From PALSA-607 sp963737705 (GTDB lineage Bacteria; Actinomycetota; Actinomycetes; Acidothermales; Acidothermaceae), in NCBI GenBank assembly GCA_963737705.1, contig CAVTTP010000004.1, forward strand, positions 310,001 to 374,000: a DNA stretch of 64,000 nucleotides. Direction: 5' to 3'. The notes under the pieces are model-generated. The model searched no databases and was not told the origin of the DNA. It saw only the letters and a program-made list of their open reading frames with translations. Positions 49,969 through 58,506 of the stretch are shown here, in pieces. The stretch's first letter is position 1. Each line of letters starts with the position of its first letter. A program made the position numbers and the translations under genes.

Positions 49969-50505
49969 ATGATGACGTTCGGAGATCCGACAATCCGGCT
50001 CGACCCGATTCACGCGGCCTGGAACACGGTCGCCAGTTTCAGCACGTACGAAGAAGCTCAGGAAGCCGTCGATCGGCTGTCCGACTCCGGATTCCCGGTC
50101 GAGAACATCGACATCATCGGCTCCGACCTTCGAACCGTCGAGCGCGTTACCGGCCGCCTCACCAAGCGCAACGCGGCAGCCGCTGGCGCCGCGAGCGGTG
50201 CCTGGTTCGGGCTGTTCATCGGCCTGCTCGTCGGCCTGTTCACGACCGGTGCGACTTGGCTCGGCCTGATCCTGGGTGGCCTGCTCATCGGTGCGGTCTG
50301 GGGTGCCGTCTTCGGGTTCGTCGGCCATGCGGCGACCGGTGGCCGGCGCGATTTCGCCTCGAAGCGGACTCTCACGGCCACCCGCTACGACATCGTTGCC
50401 CGCGGTGGCCACGCCGAAGAGGCGCGGGCCGTGTTAAACACGACCGCGTTGAACACGACCGCGCCGGCGAGCACGCCGCCCGCTGCGCAGGGAACCAACG
50501 CCTGA
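49969..50505 (+). CDS. General stress protein 17M-like (YflT) with glycine-zipper membrane segment
   Basis: The N-terminal part (ASFSTYEEAQEAVDRLSDSG, NIDIIGSDL) matches the YflT/general-stress 17M domain. It is followed by two Gly-rich hydrophobic stretches (ASGAWFGLFIGLLVGLF and LILGGLLIGAVWGAVFGFV) that resemble glycine-zipper membrane segments. The rest is a short basic region and a Thr/Ala-rich tail. The actinobacterial homologues I know of are uncharacterised and often stress-induced. Two ATG codons start the gene (49969 and 49972) after AGGAG. The tail NTTALNTTAPAS and the DNA beyond the stop both contain small duplications. Confidence 0.87.
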   Translation: MMTFGDPTIRLDPIHAAWNTVASFSTYEEAQEAVDRLSDSGFPVENIDIIGSDLRTVERVTGRLTKRNAAAAGAASGAWFGLFIGLLVGLFTTGATWLGLILGGLLIGAVWGAVFGFVGHAATGGRRDFASKRTLTATRYDIVARGGHAEEARAVLNTTALNTTAPASTPPAAQGTNA

Positions 50506-50506
50506 G

Positions 50507-50554
50507 GGGCGTCTGAGCGGGCGCTTGAGCCTTCGTGGGCGCTTGAGTTTTCGT
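50507..50554 (+). repeat. Degenerate 18-base repeat with stop codons after the YflT gene
   Basis: Directly after the TGA at 50503 come GGGCGTCTGAGC (50507-50518), then GGGCGCTTGAGCCTTCGT (50519-50536) and GGGCGCTTGAGTTTTCGT (50537-50554), 16 of 18 bases alike in the two full units. Each unit includes a TGA. Together with the true stop these lie in all three frames. Confidence 0.65.
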
Positions 50555-50668
50555 GCGCGCCATGCGCCTTTGATCGCCGCCCGCCGCCCGTTTGGCTAAA
50601 TCTGCCTCCGTGTCAGTCGATAGGGACGAAAGGTCTCATCGGGATGACACGTTGCGAGGTGCAGCAGG

Positions 50669-52906
50669 GTGAGCGAGCGCCAAGACCCCGCGCCTTCGGC
50701 GGCGGGTCTCGTGGCTACCGGCGCGCCCGTTGATGAACGGCCGTTTCCGGTTGGCGACGAACTCGACCGGATCGCGTTTCACAACATGCTGGAGTACGCA
50801 GCCGAGGCTATCTACTTCAAGGATCTCCAGAGCAGATTCATCGCGGTGAGCCGAACCCTCGCTGCGATGATGGGCCGCGAGCCGCAGGAGCTTGTCGGGC
50901 TCACCGACTTCGACATTTTCACCGACGAGCATGCCAGCGCTGCGTACGCGGACGAGCAGCGAGTGATCGCGACCGGCATCTCCATGCTGGACAAGGAAGA
51001 ACGCGAAACCTGGCCCGATCGCGGCGACACTTGGGTCACGAGTAACAAGCGGCCGTTACGTGATTTCGATGGTCACATCATCGGCACCTTCGGTATCTCT
51101 CGCGACATCACCCGCACCGTGAATGCAGAGCACGAGGCGATGAGCGCTGCCGACGCCCTCGCGCTTGCGCACGCAGACCTGAGCCGTGTCGAAGCGCAAC
51201 TGCGCACGGTGCTTGATACCTCGGCAGATGCGGTCTCCCTTTACGACGCCGATTTGTGCTACCAGTACATGAACGCGGCCGCGATGCGTCTGACGCAAGA
51301 TCCCACCGGCGAGGCCCTCGGACGCAGCGACCGTGAGCTCGGCCGTGATGCGGCGTTCCTCGCGATCTGGGAGGCCGCACTGAAGGGCGTGCTGGTCACC
51401 GGCGAGGTCTGTTCGGTCGACTTCTCCACCGGCAGCGGCGAAGACTTGCGGTGGTTCGCGTCTCGCCTGGCCCCGCAACGGGAATCCGAGCACGGGACGC
51501 CGATCGGTGTCGTCGCGTCCACCCGCGAGGTCACCGAGCTCAAGCTCGCACAGAGCAAGCTCGCCCATCAGGCTGTGCACGATCCGCTGACTGGCCTGGC
51601 GAACAGGGTGCTGCTCGTCGATCGATTGACGCAGGCCCTGCTGCGTATGGAACGCCAGCCCGGAAAGCTCGCGTTGCTGTTCATCGATCTCGACCACTTC
51701 AAGGTGATCAACGACACGCACGGCCATGACACCGGCGACCAGCTGTTAGTTGAGGTCGGGGCGCGCCTGACCGCGATAGCGCGTCGGCTCGACACCGTGG
51801 CGCGATTCGGCGGTGACGAGTTTGTGTTGCTCTGCGAGCGGTTGACGACCGACGAGGACGTTCGTGTCGTTGCCGACCGAGTGGTGCGTGCTGTAAGCGA
51901 ACCATTCTTCAGCGACGGCATCGAGCTGAACATCACGGCGAGCGTCGGTGTCGTGATCACCACCGACCCGTACGCCGGGTGCGAGAACGTCGTTCGAGAC
52001 GCAGACGCTGCGATGTACCAAGCGAAGGAACGTGGCCGCGATCACTACCAGTTCTTCGACGCCGGACTTCGCGATCGGGCAGTCGCGAGGAACGCCGTCG
52101 GCTGGGAACTCGGCAAAGCCCTCGAGCGCGGCCAATTCCGGCTCGAATACCAACCTGTCGTCTCGCTGCACGATCAGTCCATCGTGGGGATGGAAGCGCT
52201 CATTCGCTGGGACCACCCGGAGCGCGGCACAGTGCCTCCCGCGGAGTTCATCGGGATCGCGGAGAGCCGCGGTCTGATCGGTCCGATCGGCAACTGGGTG
52301 TTGGACGAAGCCTGCCGGCAGCTGGTCGAGTGGGGGTCGCTGTTCCCCCGGTACGGGCGGCCTGGACACGAACCGTTGGGCGTCGCCGTGAATGTCTCAG
52401 GACGACAACTACGCAGTGGCGATTTCGTGTCGGTCGTGAAGGTTGCATTGGATCGCAACGGTCTGGCGCCGGGCCAGTTGTGCCTGGAGATTACCGAAAC
52501 CGCACTGATCGAAGAGACCGCCGAGGCTAGGGAGACGTTGGAAGCGATCGCGGCGCTCGGCGTGCACATTGCGCTGGATGATTTCGGTACGGGGTACTCG
52601 TCACTCGCGCACCTGCGACAGTTCCCGGTCGACATCTTGAAGATCGACCGCAGCTTCGTCGACCGTCTCGAGACCAACGACCGCGAAAGGGAGATCGTGG
52701 CCGCAGTGACCGCCATGGCGCACGTGCTGAAGATGACCGTGATTGCCGAAGGGATCGAGACCGTCGGCCAGCTCACGCAACTCGGCTCTCTTGGGTGTGA
52801 CTATGGCCAGGGTTACCTGCTCGCGCGGCCGATGCGGCCCGAGGCTCTTGAAGTGTTGCTATTAGCCCAGGAGTCGGCGCACGTAGCATCAACTGGTGCC
52901 GCCTGA
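50669..52906 (+). CDS. PAS-PAS-GGDEF-EAL cyclic di-GMP enzyme
   Basis: The 745-residue protein has two PAS sensor domains (about residues 30-155 and 170-300, the second with SLYDADLCYQYMNAA). A GGDEF domain follows, with an intact GGDEF at 381-385 and an inhibitory-site RxxD (RRLD) five residues before it. A C-terminal EAL domain has EALIRW, LEITE, DDFGTGYSSL, KIDRSFV and AEGIET, so both synthesis and breakdown of c-di-GMP look possible. There is no transmembrane segment, so the PAS domains probably sense a cytosolic signal or cofactor. The GTG start has AGGTGC upstream. The PilZ protein at 30454 is a candidate receptor for the same messenger. Confidence 0.94.
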   Translation: MSERQDPAPSAAGLVATGAPVDERPFPVGDELDRIAFHNMLEYAAEAIYFKDLQSRFIAVSRTLAAMMGREPQELVGLTDFDIFTDEHASAAYADEQRVIATGISMLDKEERETWPDRGDTWVTSNKRPLRDFDGHIIGTFGISRDITRTVNAEHEAMSAADALALAHADLSRVEAQLRTVLDTSADAVSLYDADLCYQYMNAAAMRLTQDPTGEALGRSDRELGRDAAFLAIWEAALKGVLVTGEVCSVDFSTGSGEDLRWFASRLAPQRESEHGTPIGVVASTREVTELKLAQSKLAHQAVHDPLTGLANRVLLVDRLTQALLRMERQPGKLALLFIDLDHFKVINDTHGHDTGDQLLVEVGARLTAIARRLDTVARFGGDEFVLLCERLTTDEDVRVVADRVVRAVSEPFFSDGIELNITASVGVVITTDPYAGCENVVRDADAAMYQAKERGRDHYQFFDAGLRDRAVARNAVGWELGKALERGQFRLEYQPVVSLHDQSIVGMEALIRWDHPERGTVPPAEFIGIAESRGLIGPIGNWVLDEACRQLVEWGSLFPRYGRPGHEPLGVAVNVSGRQLRSGDFVSVVKVALDRNGLAPGQLCLEITETALIEETAEARETLEAIAALGVHIALDDFGTGYSSLAHLRQFPVDILKIDRSFVDRLETNDREREIVAAVTAMAHVLKMTVIAEGIETVGQLTQLGSLGCDYGQGYLLARPMRPEALEVLLLAQESAHVASTGAA

Positions 52907-53669
52907 TCCACCGCTGTCCGTACTTGGGACGACCGCGTTGTCCGTGGCCGCCTGCCGGGCGACCGAGAGTGACCGTATCGACGCGTGGTTTCGCGACCCG
53001 CTCGCGCAGCACGTTCTCGGCGCTGCCATCGCACCCCCAGCAGTCTCACGCGGACTCGTGCGCTGGGTGGCCGTTCGCACGCGATTCCTGGACGAACTCG
53101 TCGAACGAGCCGTCGCCGACGGCATCAGGCAGGTGGTCATCGTCGGCGCCGGGCTCGACGCCCGCGCTTACCGTCTAGCACTACCGCGCGACCTCACGGT
53201 GTTCGAGATCGACCACGCCGAAGTGTTCTCGTTGAAACAACGGCTGCTCGACGACCTTGAACTCATGAGTGAATGCCGTCGTCGGGTGGTCGTCGCCGAT
53301 CTTGTGGCAGACGACTGGCTGCAGCTACTTACCGATACCGGATGGACGCCGGTGCAGCCCACCGTGTGGGTCGCGGAAGGGCTGTTGGTCTACCTCAACC
53401 ACGACGACCGGACGCAACTCCTGACACAGCTCTCCTCGGCGTCCGGTATTGGCAGTGTTCTCGGTGCGACCCTCAGTACGCGCACTGACAATCTCGCGCA
53501 CCCGTTATGGCATCCGGCAGCCGCCGATGATCCACAGCAGTGGTTGGCGGAGTGTGGTTGGCAGGCGAGCGTCCAGACGATGGCCGAAGCGACTGCATTG
53601 TTCGGGCGTCCCCTTCCACCGCCGTTCGACACCAGTACCAAAGGCAGGCTGGTCCGCGCCGTCCGCTAG
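52896..53669 (+). CDS. Leucine carboxyl methyltransferase-like (PPM1/TIGR00027) SAM methyltransferase
   Basis: The 257-residue protein is of the PPM1/Tcmp family, abundant in Mycobacterium and Streptomyces. The SAM motif is VVIVGAGLDARAYRLALP, followed by the acid FEIDHAEVF and the late motif WVAEGLLVYL. Members O-methylate carboxyl or hydroxyl groups of small metabolites, and the substrate is unknown. The GTG start at 52896 lies inside the end of the GGDEF-EAL gene (11-base overlap). No strong ribosome binding site is visible, so it may depend on translational coupling. Its stop interlocks with the alditol oxidase gene in CTAG at 53666-53669. Confidence 0.9.
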   Translation: MPPDPPLSVLGTTALSVAACRATESDRIDAWFRDPLAQHVLGAAIAPPAVSRGLVRWVAVRTRFLDELVERAVADGIRQVVIVGAGLDARAYRLALPRDLTVFEIDHAEVFSLKQRLLDDLELMSECRRRVVVADLVADDWLQLLTDTGWTPVQPTVWVAEGLLVYLNHDDRTQLLTQLSSASGIGSVLGATLSTRTDNLAHPLWHPAAADDPQQWLAECGWQASVQTMAEATALFGRPLPPPFDTSTKGRLVRAVR

Positions 53670-54931
53670 CGAGGGATGAACCGATCGACGAACTCGTTGC
53701 GGAACTTGCCGGCGGGGTCGAAGCGGGCGACGAGCGCGCTGAAGTCCGGTATCCGCTCGTAACGCGTGCGGACGACGTCGGAGCTCATCGGGAACACCTT
53801 TCCCCAATGGGGTCTGGCATCGAAGGGCGCGAGCTGGTCCTCGATGGCAGTCAGCGCGGGGATCACCACGGTCATGTCGCTGATCCAGGTGAAGTGGAGT
53901 GCAAAACTGTCGCGACGATATGCGGGGCTCAGCCACAAGTCGTCGGCCGCGATCGTGCGCAACTCGCAGATCTGCAAGGCGGGCGCAACCAGATGCGCGA
54001 TGCTGCTGATCGCCGTGACAGCAGCAGCTGCAGCCTCGCGAGGCACGAAGTACTCCGACTGCAACTCATCACCGCTGCTCGGTGTGAAGTCGAGCCGAAA
54101 ATGCGGCAACCGCTCATGCCATGGTCCGGGGACGCCGTGTTGTTCGGTGCACGCGGCCGGGTCGACACCAGGCACTGGGTGCCGTGGACCATCGGCTGCT
54201 GGTGCGTCGAGCCAGCGCTCATGACCCCAGACGTGCCCCGGTTGAGACGCGTCGATGCGGTGTTTCATCCACACCTGATTCATCACCGGACCGCGCCAGT
54301 CGGTGAAGACACTGACGCTGTAGGCCGCCGACATCGTCGACTCAAGGTTCGCGGTGAACTGCGATAACGACAGGTCGTCGTACACGTATTGGGCGACCGT
54401 GAACGTCGGCTCGATCGCGAGGGTCACAGAGGTCACGATGCCGAGCATTCCGAGCGCCACTACCGAACCGGAAAAGTCGCCGTCCCCGAACTCAATAGTG
54501 ACGACGTCGCCGGTTGCCGTCACGACCTCGAGTGCGCGGACTGCGGTGGCGAGATTGCCGTTGGTCACGCCAGAGCCGTGAGTGCCGGTCGCGGTCGCTC
54601 CGGCGATGCAGATGTGGGGGAGCGAGCCTAGGTTGTGCAACGCGTAACCGGCCCGATGCAGCGGCGGTGCAAGCTCTCCATATCGGACGCCGCCCCCGAC
54701 CGTCACCGTCGAGCGCTCGGGATCGATGTCCAACAGCGGCGGCATCCCGGCGAGCGAGATCTGGTCACCAACGGTGTCGGCGATCGGGTTGAACGAGTGT
54801 CCGCTGCCAAGAGCCCGCACGTGCTCGCTGGCTGCAACGATTCGGCGCACTTCGTCAAGGGACGTCGGGTGGTGCAGCCGGGCTGCACCAAACACGACAT
54901 TCCCGGCCCAATTCGTGGGTCGGTCGGTCAT
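53666..54931 (-). CDS. aldO: Alditol oxidase (xylitol/sorbitol oxidase), FAD-dependent
   Basis: The sequence is very close to Streptomyces AldO as I remember it: TNWAGN at the N-terminus, LGSGHSFN with the covalent-FAD histidine at His45, SLPHICIAGATATGTHGSG, FTDWRGPVMNQVW, CTEQHGVPGPWHERLPHF and ELQSEYFVPRE. Active-site residues of AldO are retained (CELRTIAADDLWLSP with Glu and Arg, and HWGKVF with Lys). AldO oxidises the terminal CH2OH of polyols and releases H2O2. At 421 residues the length is normal. An aldo-keto reductase gene lies divergent 50 bases away and could act on the same sugars. Confidence 0.93.
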   Translation of the reverse strand: MTDRPTNWAGNVVFGAARLHHPTSLDEVRRIVAASEHVRALGSGHSFNPIADTVGDQISLAGMPPLLDIDPERSTVTVGGGVRYGELAPPLHRAGYALHNLGSLPHICIAGATATGTHGSGVTNGNLATAVRALEVVTATGDVVTIEFGDGDFSGSVVALGMLGIVTSVTLAIEPTFTVAQYVYDDLSLSQFTANLESTMSAAYSVSVFTDWRGPVMNQVWMKHRIDASQPGHVWGHERWLDAPAADGPRHPVPGVDPAACTEQHGVPGPWHERLPHFRLDFTPSSGDELQSEYFVPREAAAAAVTAISSIAHLVAPALQICELRTIAADDLWLSPAYRRDSFALHFTWISDMTVVIPALTAIEDQLAPFDARPHWGKVFPMSSDVVRTRYERIPDFSALVARFDPAGKFRNEFVDRFIPR

Positions 54932-54981
54932 GTGGGGTCCCCTCGGTGTTGATCAGCAAGTCGCGGGGCAAGAATACGTGC

Positions 54982-56046
54982 ATGGACTACAGACAACTCG
55001 GCAACTCAGGTCTGCGGGTATCCGCACTGACCCTCGGCACGATGGGCTTCGGCGGTACCGGCTGGGCCTCCGCAGTCGGCACGACGGACGTCGACGGCGC
55101 GCGTCGCCAGATCTCCATGGCGCTGGACGCTGGGGTGAATCTCATCGATACGGCCGACGTCTACTCGTCAGGTCTGTCGGAGGAGATCGTGGCGAAGGCG
55201 TTGCCCGTTGCGCGTGAGGACGTGCTGCTGGCAACCAAGGTCCGAATGCCGATGGGCGATGGCCCCAACGACGCGGGCTTGTCTCGCCACCACATCATCC
55301 GCGGCTGCGAGGCCAGCCTGCGCCGGCTCGGTACCGACTACATCGACCTCTACCAAGTGCACGAGTGGGATGGCCACACGCCGCTCGAGGAAACGTTGCG
55401 GGCGCTCGACGACCTGGTGACATCGGGGAAGGTGCGCTACGTCGGCGCGTCGAATTACAGCGGGTGGCAGCTCATGAAGGCACTCGGCATCGCCGACCAG
55501 CGAGGGCTGCACCGCTTCGTCTCGCAGCAGATCTATTACTCGCTCCAGGCCCGCGACGCCGAGTATGAGTTGGTTCCCGTCAGTATCGACCAGGGTCTTG
55601 GAATTCTCATCTGGAGCCCGCTTGCCGGTGGGCTGCTGTCGGGCAAGTACCGACGCGGTGTCGAGGCGCCGGCCGGCAGCCGACACCTCGGGGATTGGCA
55701 TGAGCCACCGGTCTACGACGAAGACAAGCTGTACGACACGGTCGATGTATTGGTCGAGATTGCCGAGGCACACGGAGTTTCTGCGGCGCAAGTGTCGCTG
55801 GCTTGGCTGCTGGGCCGAACTGGCGTCACCTCGGTGATCGTCGGCGCGCGAACCGACGAGCAACTTGCCGACAACCTGAAGTCTGCTGATCTGACGTTGT
55901 CTGCCGACGAGCGCCGCAAGCTCGATGACGTCAGTGCGATGCCGCTGCTGTACCCGCACTGGCACCAGGCGAACACGTCCGGCGACCGGCTAGGCGCGCC
56001 CGAACTGACCCTGCTCGAACCACATCTTCGACCCGCAGCTGAATAG
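54982..56046 (+). CDS. Aldo/keto reductase
   Basis: This TIM-barrel NADPH-dependent oxidoreductase begins MDYRQLGNSGLRVSALTLGT. The catalytic tetrad is visible as Asp (NLIDTADVY), Tyr (the same stretch), Lys (LLATKVRM) and His (YQVHEWDG). The NADP-binding C-terminus (SVIVGARTDEQLADNL) is typical of YajO/YakC-type AKR members. I start at ATG 54982, since the open frame upstream adds 12 residues without similarity. It diverges from alditol oxidase, so the pair may interconvert polyols and aldoses. Its stop codon is the first of three in-frame repeated stops. Confidence 0.92.
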   Translation: MDYRQLGNSGLRVSALTLGTMGFGGTGWASAVGTTDVDGARRQISMALDAGVNLIDTADVYSSGLSEEIVAKALPVAREDVLLATKVRMPMGDGPNDAGLSRHHIIRGCEASLRRLGTDYIDLYQVHEWDGHTPLEETLRALDDLVTSGKVRYVGASNYSGWQLMKALGIADQRGLHRFVSQQIYYSLQARDAEYELVPVSIDQGLGILIWSPLAGGLLSGKYRRGVEAPAGSRHLGDWHEPPVYDEDKLYDTVDVLVEIAEAHGVSAAQVSLAWLLGRTGVTSVIVGARTDEQLADNLKSADLTLSADERRKLDDVSAMPLLYPHWHQANTSGDRLGAPELTLLEPHLRPAAE

Positions 56047-56095
56047 ACCCCGCTGCTGAAATAGACCCTGCTGCTGAAATAGACCCTGCTGCTGA
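56042..56095 (+). repeat. 18-base tandem repeat carrying the stop codon, three units
   Basis: AATAGACCCCGCTGCTGA at 56042-56059 is followed by two identical copies of AATAGACCCTGCTGCTGA (56060-56077 and 56078-56095). The first unit contains the TAG that ends the aldo-keto reductase gene (56044-56046). Because 18 is a multiple of three, the next two TAG codons are in the same frame. Confidence 0.9.
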
Positions 56096-56110
56096 ATACA
56101 CGGAGCCGAC

Positions 56111-56311
56111 ATGACCGAGAACGACGACATCTCGCTCGATGCACTGAGGTCCGACCGTGACCGTGATGGTGTCGACTCGCTGCGCGACACGGAGTCGGAG
56201 CAGGGCGACGAGTCGGAACTCGACGACCTGTTCGACATCGACAGGAGCGAGGCGCGTGAGCTTGATGCCGATGTCGACGAAGACGCGGGGGAGATCCCGC
56301 GCCTCGACTGA
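56111..56311 (+). CDS. Small, highly acidic protein of unknown function
   Basis: This 66-residue protein follows a plausible CGGAG ribosome binding site 5 bases before ATG 56111. Roughly 40 percent of its residues are Asp or Glu, with stretches such as SELDDLFDIDRSEARELDAD. It has no hydrophobic core, Cys or signal peptide and is probably disordered in part. I do not recognise the family. It lies 65 bases after the aldo-keto reductase gene, with the 18-base repeat between them, and 7 bases before the end of the convergent MFS gene. Coding is supported by the ribosome binding site and codon bias, but not proven. Confidence 0.6.
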   Translation: MTENDDISLDALRSDRDRDGVDSLRDTESEQGDESELDDLFDIDRSEARELDADVDEDAGEIPRLD

Positions 56312-56318
56312 CGCGTCG

Positions 56319-57845
56319 TTACGCAAGCACCTCGGATGCAAGCAGGTCGTTGGCTCCCAGGTCGGTGGCGTCGACCACTTCGGGTTGGGTGTGGTGTCGC
56401 GCGGAGCGGATAAGCGTTCCCGCGACTACGCCGGCCGCGACCATCAGCGCCGCGCTCACAGTGAACGCGGTGGTGTAGCCATGGACCGCGGCACTTCGTG
56501 TCGCAGCAGTGGCACTGCCGTGATGGGTGAGGTAGCCGGCGGTTGCGGTGGCCGCGATGGTGTTGAGCAAGGCAGTGCCTAGGGCTCCGCCGATCTGCTG
56601 GGTGGTGTTGACGAGCGCACTGGCAACGCCGGCGTGTTCTTCCTGGACGCCGACCAGCGCGGTGCTGCTGAGCGGCACGAAGGCGAGTCCCATGCCCACG
56701 CTAACGAGGATTTCGGGCGGCAATACGTGGGCGACGTACGTACTGTCGACGGTGAGTCCGGTGAACCAGAACAACCCGCCGGCAGCAAGCAGTACACCGG
56801 CCACGATGAGCACGCGCGGGCCGACTCGGGGCAGCAGGCGGCTGGCGAGCCCCGCACCGATGATGATGCCGCCGGAGAACGGCAGGAACGCAAAGCCGGT
56901 CTTTAGTGCCGAGTATCCGAGGGTTCCTTGCAAGAAGTACGTCAGGAACAAGAACGTGCCGAGCATGGCGCTGCCGACGAACAGCGACGCCAGGAACGCG
57001 CCACCGCGGTTACGGTCGAGCACAACGCGAACGGGCAGCAGCGGGTGCGGTGTGCGCAGTTCGATGAACACGAACGCGGCCAGTGCGGCAATGGCGCCGA
57101 TGAGCAGGGTCAAGGTGAGCGGAGCGGCCCAGCCATCGGTGCCGGCGGTGGTGAAGCCGTACACGAGCAGGAACAAGCCGCCGGTGACAGTGATCGCGCC
57201 GGGTAGGTCGTAGCTGTGTCGCTGCTCCGCACGGCTTTCGCGGATGAATCGGCCAGCTGCGGCGGCTGCAAGCAGTGCGATGGGCACGTTGATCAAGAGC
57301 GTCCAGCGCCACGAGGCGAGCTGGGTCAAGGTGCCGCCCAAGACGAGGCCGATCGCTGCTCCGCCGCCGGCGATCGCGCCGTACACGCCGAACGCGCGAG
57401 CTCGTTCGCGGGCTTCGGTGAAGGTGACAGTCAGCAGCGACAAGGCTGCAGGTGCCATCACGGCAGCGAAGGCGCCTTGCAGTGCACGTGCTCCGAACAG
57501 CATCGCCGGATCCTGAGCGAGTCCGCCCAACGCGGAGGCGGCACCAAATCCGAGAAGACCGATGATGAACATCCGTCGGCGCCCGAGGTAGTCGGCGATG
57601 CGGCCGCCGAGGAGCAGCAGGCTGCCGAATGCGAGCGTGTAGGCGCTCATGACCCATTGGCGGTCGGCGAGCGAGATGTGCAGAGACCGCTGGGCCGAAG
57701 GCAACGCCACGATCACCACGGACGCATCGAGCACGATCATCAGCTGCGCCATCGCGATTACCGCGAGCGACCACCAGCGTCGGGGGTCAGGTTCTTCATG
57801 CGCCGAGGCCGGCAAGTTTCCCAGGGCCATCTCGTTCGTTGTCAC
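56319..57845 (-). CDS. MFS drug exporter, DHA2 family (EmrB/QacA type, 14 TM)
   Basis: The 508-residue protein has 14 hydrophobic helices. Family motifs are VIMAQLMIVLDASVVIVALP-like in helix 1 (AMAQLMIVLDASVVIVALPS), the motif-A stretch GGRIADYLGRRRMF and motif C in helix 5 (YGAIAGGGAAIGLVLGGTLT). Such pumps export cationic drugs, dyes or antibiotics by proton antiport. It is divergent from a TetR regulator gene, with the palindrome 57902-57919 between them, so it is very probably repressed by that TetR. Confidence 0.93.
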   Translation of the reverse strand: MTTNEMALGNLPASAHEEPDPRRWWSLAVIAMAQLMIVLDASVVIVALPSAQRSLHISLADRQWVMSAYTLAFGSLLLLGGRIADYLGRRRMFIIGLLGFGAASALGGLAQDPAMLFGARALQGAFAAVMAPAALSLLTVTFTEARERARAFGVYGAIAGGGAAIGLVLGGTLTQLASWRWTLLINVPIALLAAAAAGRFIRESRAEQRHSYDLPGAITVTGGLFLLVYGFTTAGTDGWAAPLTLTLLIGAIAALAAFVFIELRTPHPLLPVRVVLDRNRGGAFLASLFVGSAMLGTFLFLTYFLQGTLGYSALKTGFAFLPFSGGIIIGAGLASRLLPRVGPRVLIVAGVLLAAGGLFWFTGLTVDSTYVAHVLPPEILVSVGMGLAFVPLSSTALVGVQEEHAGVASALVNTTQQIGGALGTALLNTIAATATAGYLTHHGSATAATRSAAVHGYTTAFTVSAALMVAAGVVAGTLIRSARHHTQPEVVDATDLGANDLLASEVLA

Positions 57846-57901
57846 CGTTTACCTCATCTCCGAGCTACAATCGGAACGTCTACTCCGTTTCGCTCGACGA
57901 T

Positions 57902-57919
57902 ACGGAACGATCGTTCCGT
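57902..57919. promoter_or_regulatory. TetR-type operator palindrome ACGGAACGATCGTTCCGT
   Basis: This perfect 18-base palindrome lies in the 103-base gap between the MFS gene (minus, start 57845) and the TetR gene (plus, start 57949). A related half-site, CGGAACG, is at 57872-57878. The placement fits a shared operator for both promoters, bound by the TetR protein. Confidence 0.75.
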
Positions 57920-57948
57920 TTGTCAACCACCAGCCGGAGGCACGACCG

Positions 57949-58506
57949 ATGCGCGCCGATGCGCTCAAGAACCGTGAGCGGATCCTCGAGGCCGCCGAGA
58001 CAACGTTCGCGAGCCTTGGGCTGTCAGTTCCGATCGACGTCGTCGCCCAGCGGGCCGGCGTCGGAGTCGGGACCCTCTATCGCCACTTCCCGACCAAAGA
58101 AGCACTGTTCGAGGCGATCGTGACTACCCGCCTCGAAGATTTGCTGGACGAGACCAAGACCCGGCGTGATGCGAGCGATCCTGGGGCTGCGCTCTTCTTG
58201 TTCTTGCACCGTTTCGCGAACGAGGCCTTCGCAAAGGCCGACCTCTTCGACGCCATGAACGCCGCCGGTTTCGACATCAAGTCCAAATGCGCGGAAACGG
58301 TCGACGACCTCAAGCGCGGCCTTGACGTTCTCGTCGTGCGAGCCAAAGCGGTCGACGCCGTACGTGCAGACATCACGGTCGATGAAGTGATGAGCCTGAT
58401 ATCTGGCACCTGCATGGCTGCGCGCCAAGCCGGTCTCGACGACGCTTCATGCCAGCGCATGGTCGACATCGTGTGCAACGGTTTGCGGCCGCCTGCCGCG
58501 AGCTAG
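57949..58506 (+). CDS. TetR family regulator of the MFS exporter
   Basis: The N-terminal helix-turn-helix (RERILEAAETTFASLGLSVP, IDVVAQRAGVGVGTLYRHFP) is classic TetR, and residues 60-185 form the ligand-binding part. The C-terminus (LISGTCMAARQAGLDDASCQ) resembles the TetR_C_33-like group linked to MFS pumps. ATG 57949 has GGAGG eight to nine bases upstream; the longer open frame is not supported. The perfect palindrome just upstream is its likely operator. Its stop interlocks with the dehydratase gene in CTAG at 58503-58506. Confidence 0.9.
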   Translation: MRADALKNRERILEAAETTFASLGLSVPIDVVAQRAGVGVGTLYRHFPTKEALFEAIVTTRLEDLLDETKTRRDASDPGAALFLFLHRFANEAFAKADLFDAMNAAGFDIKSKCAETVDDLKRGLDVLVVRAKAVDAVRADITVDEVMSLISGTCMAARQAGLDDASCQRMVDIVCNGLRPPAAS

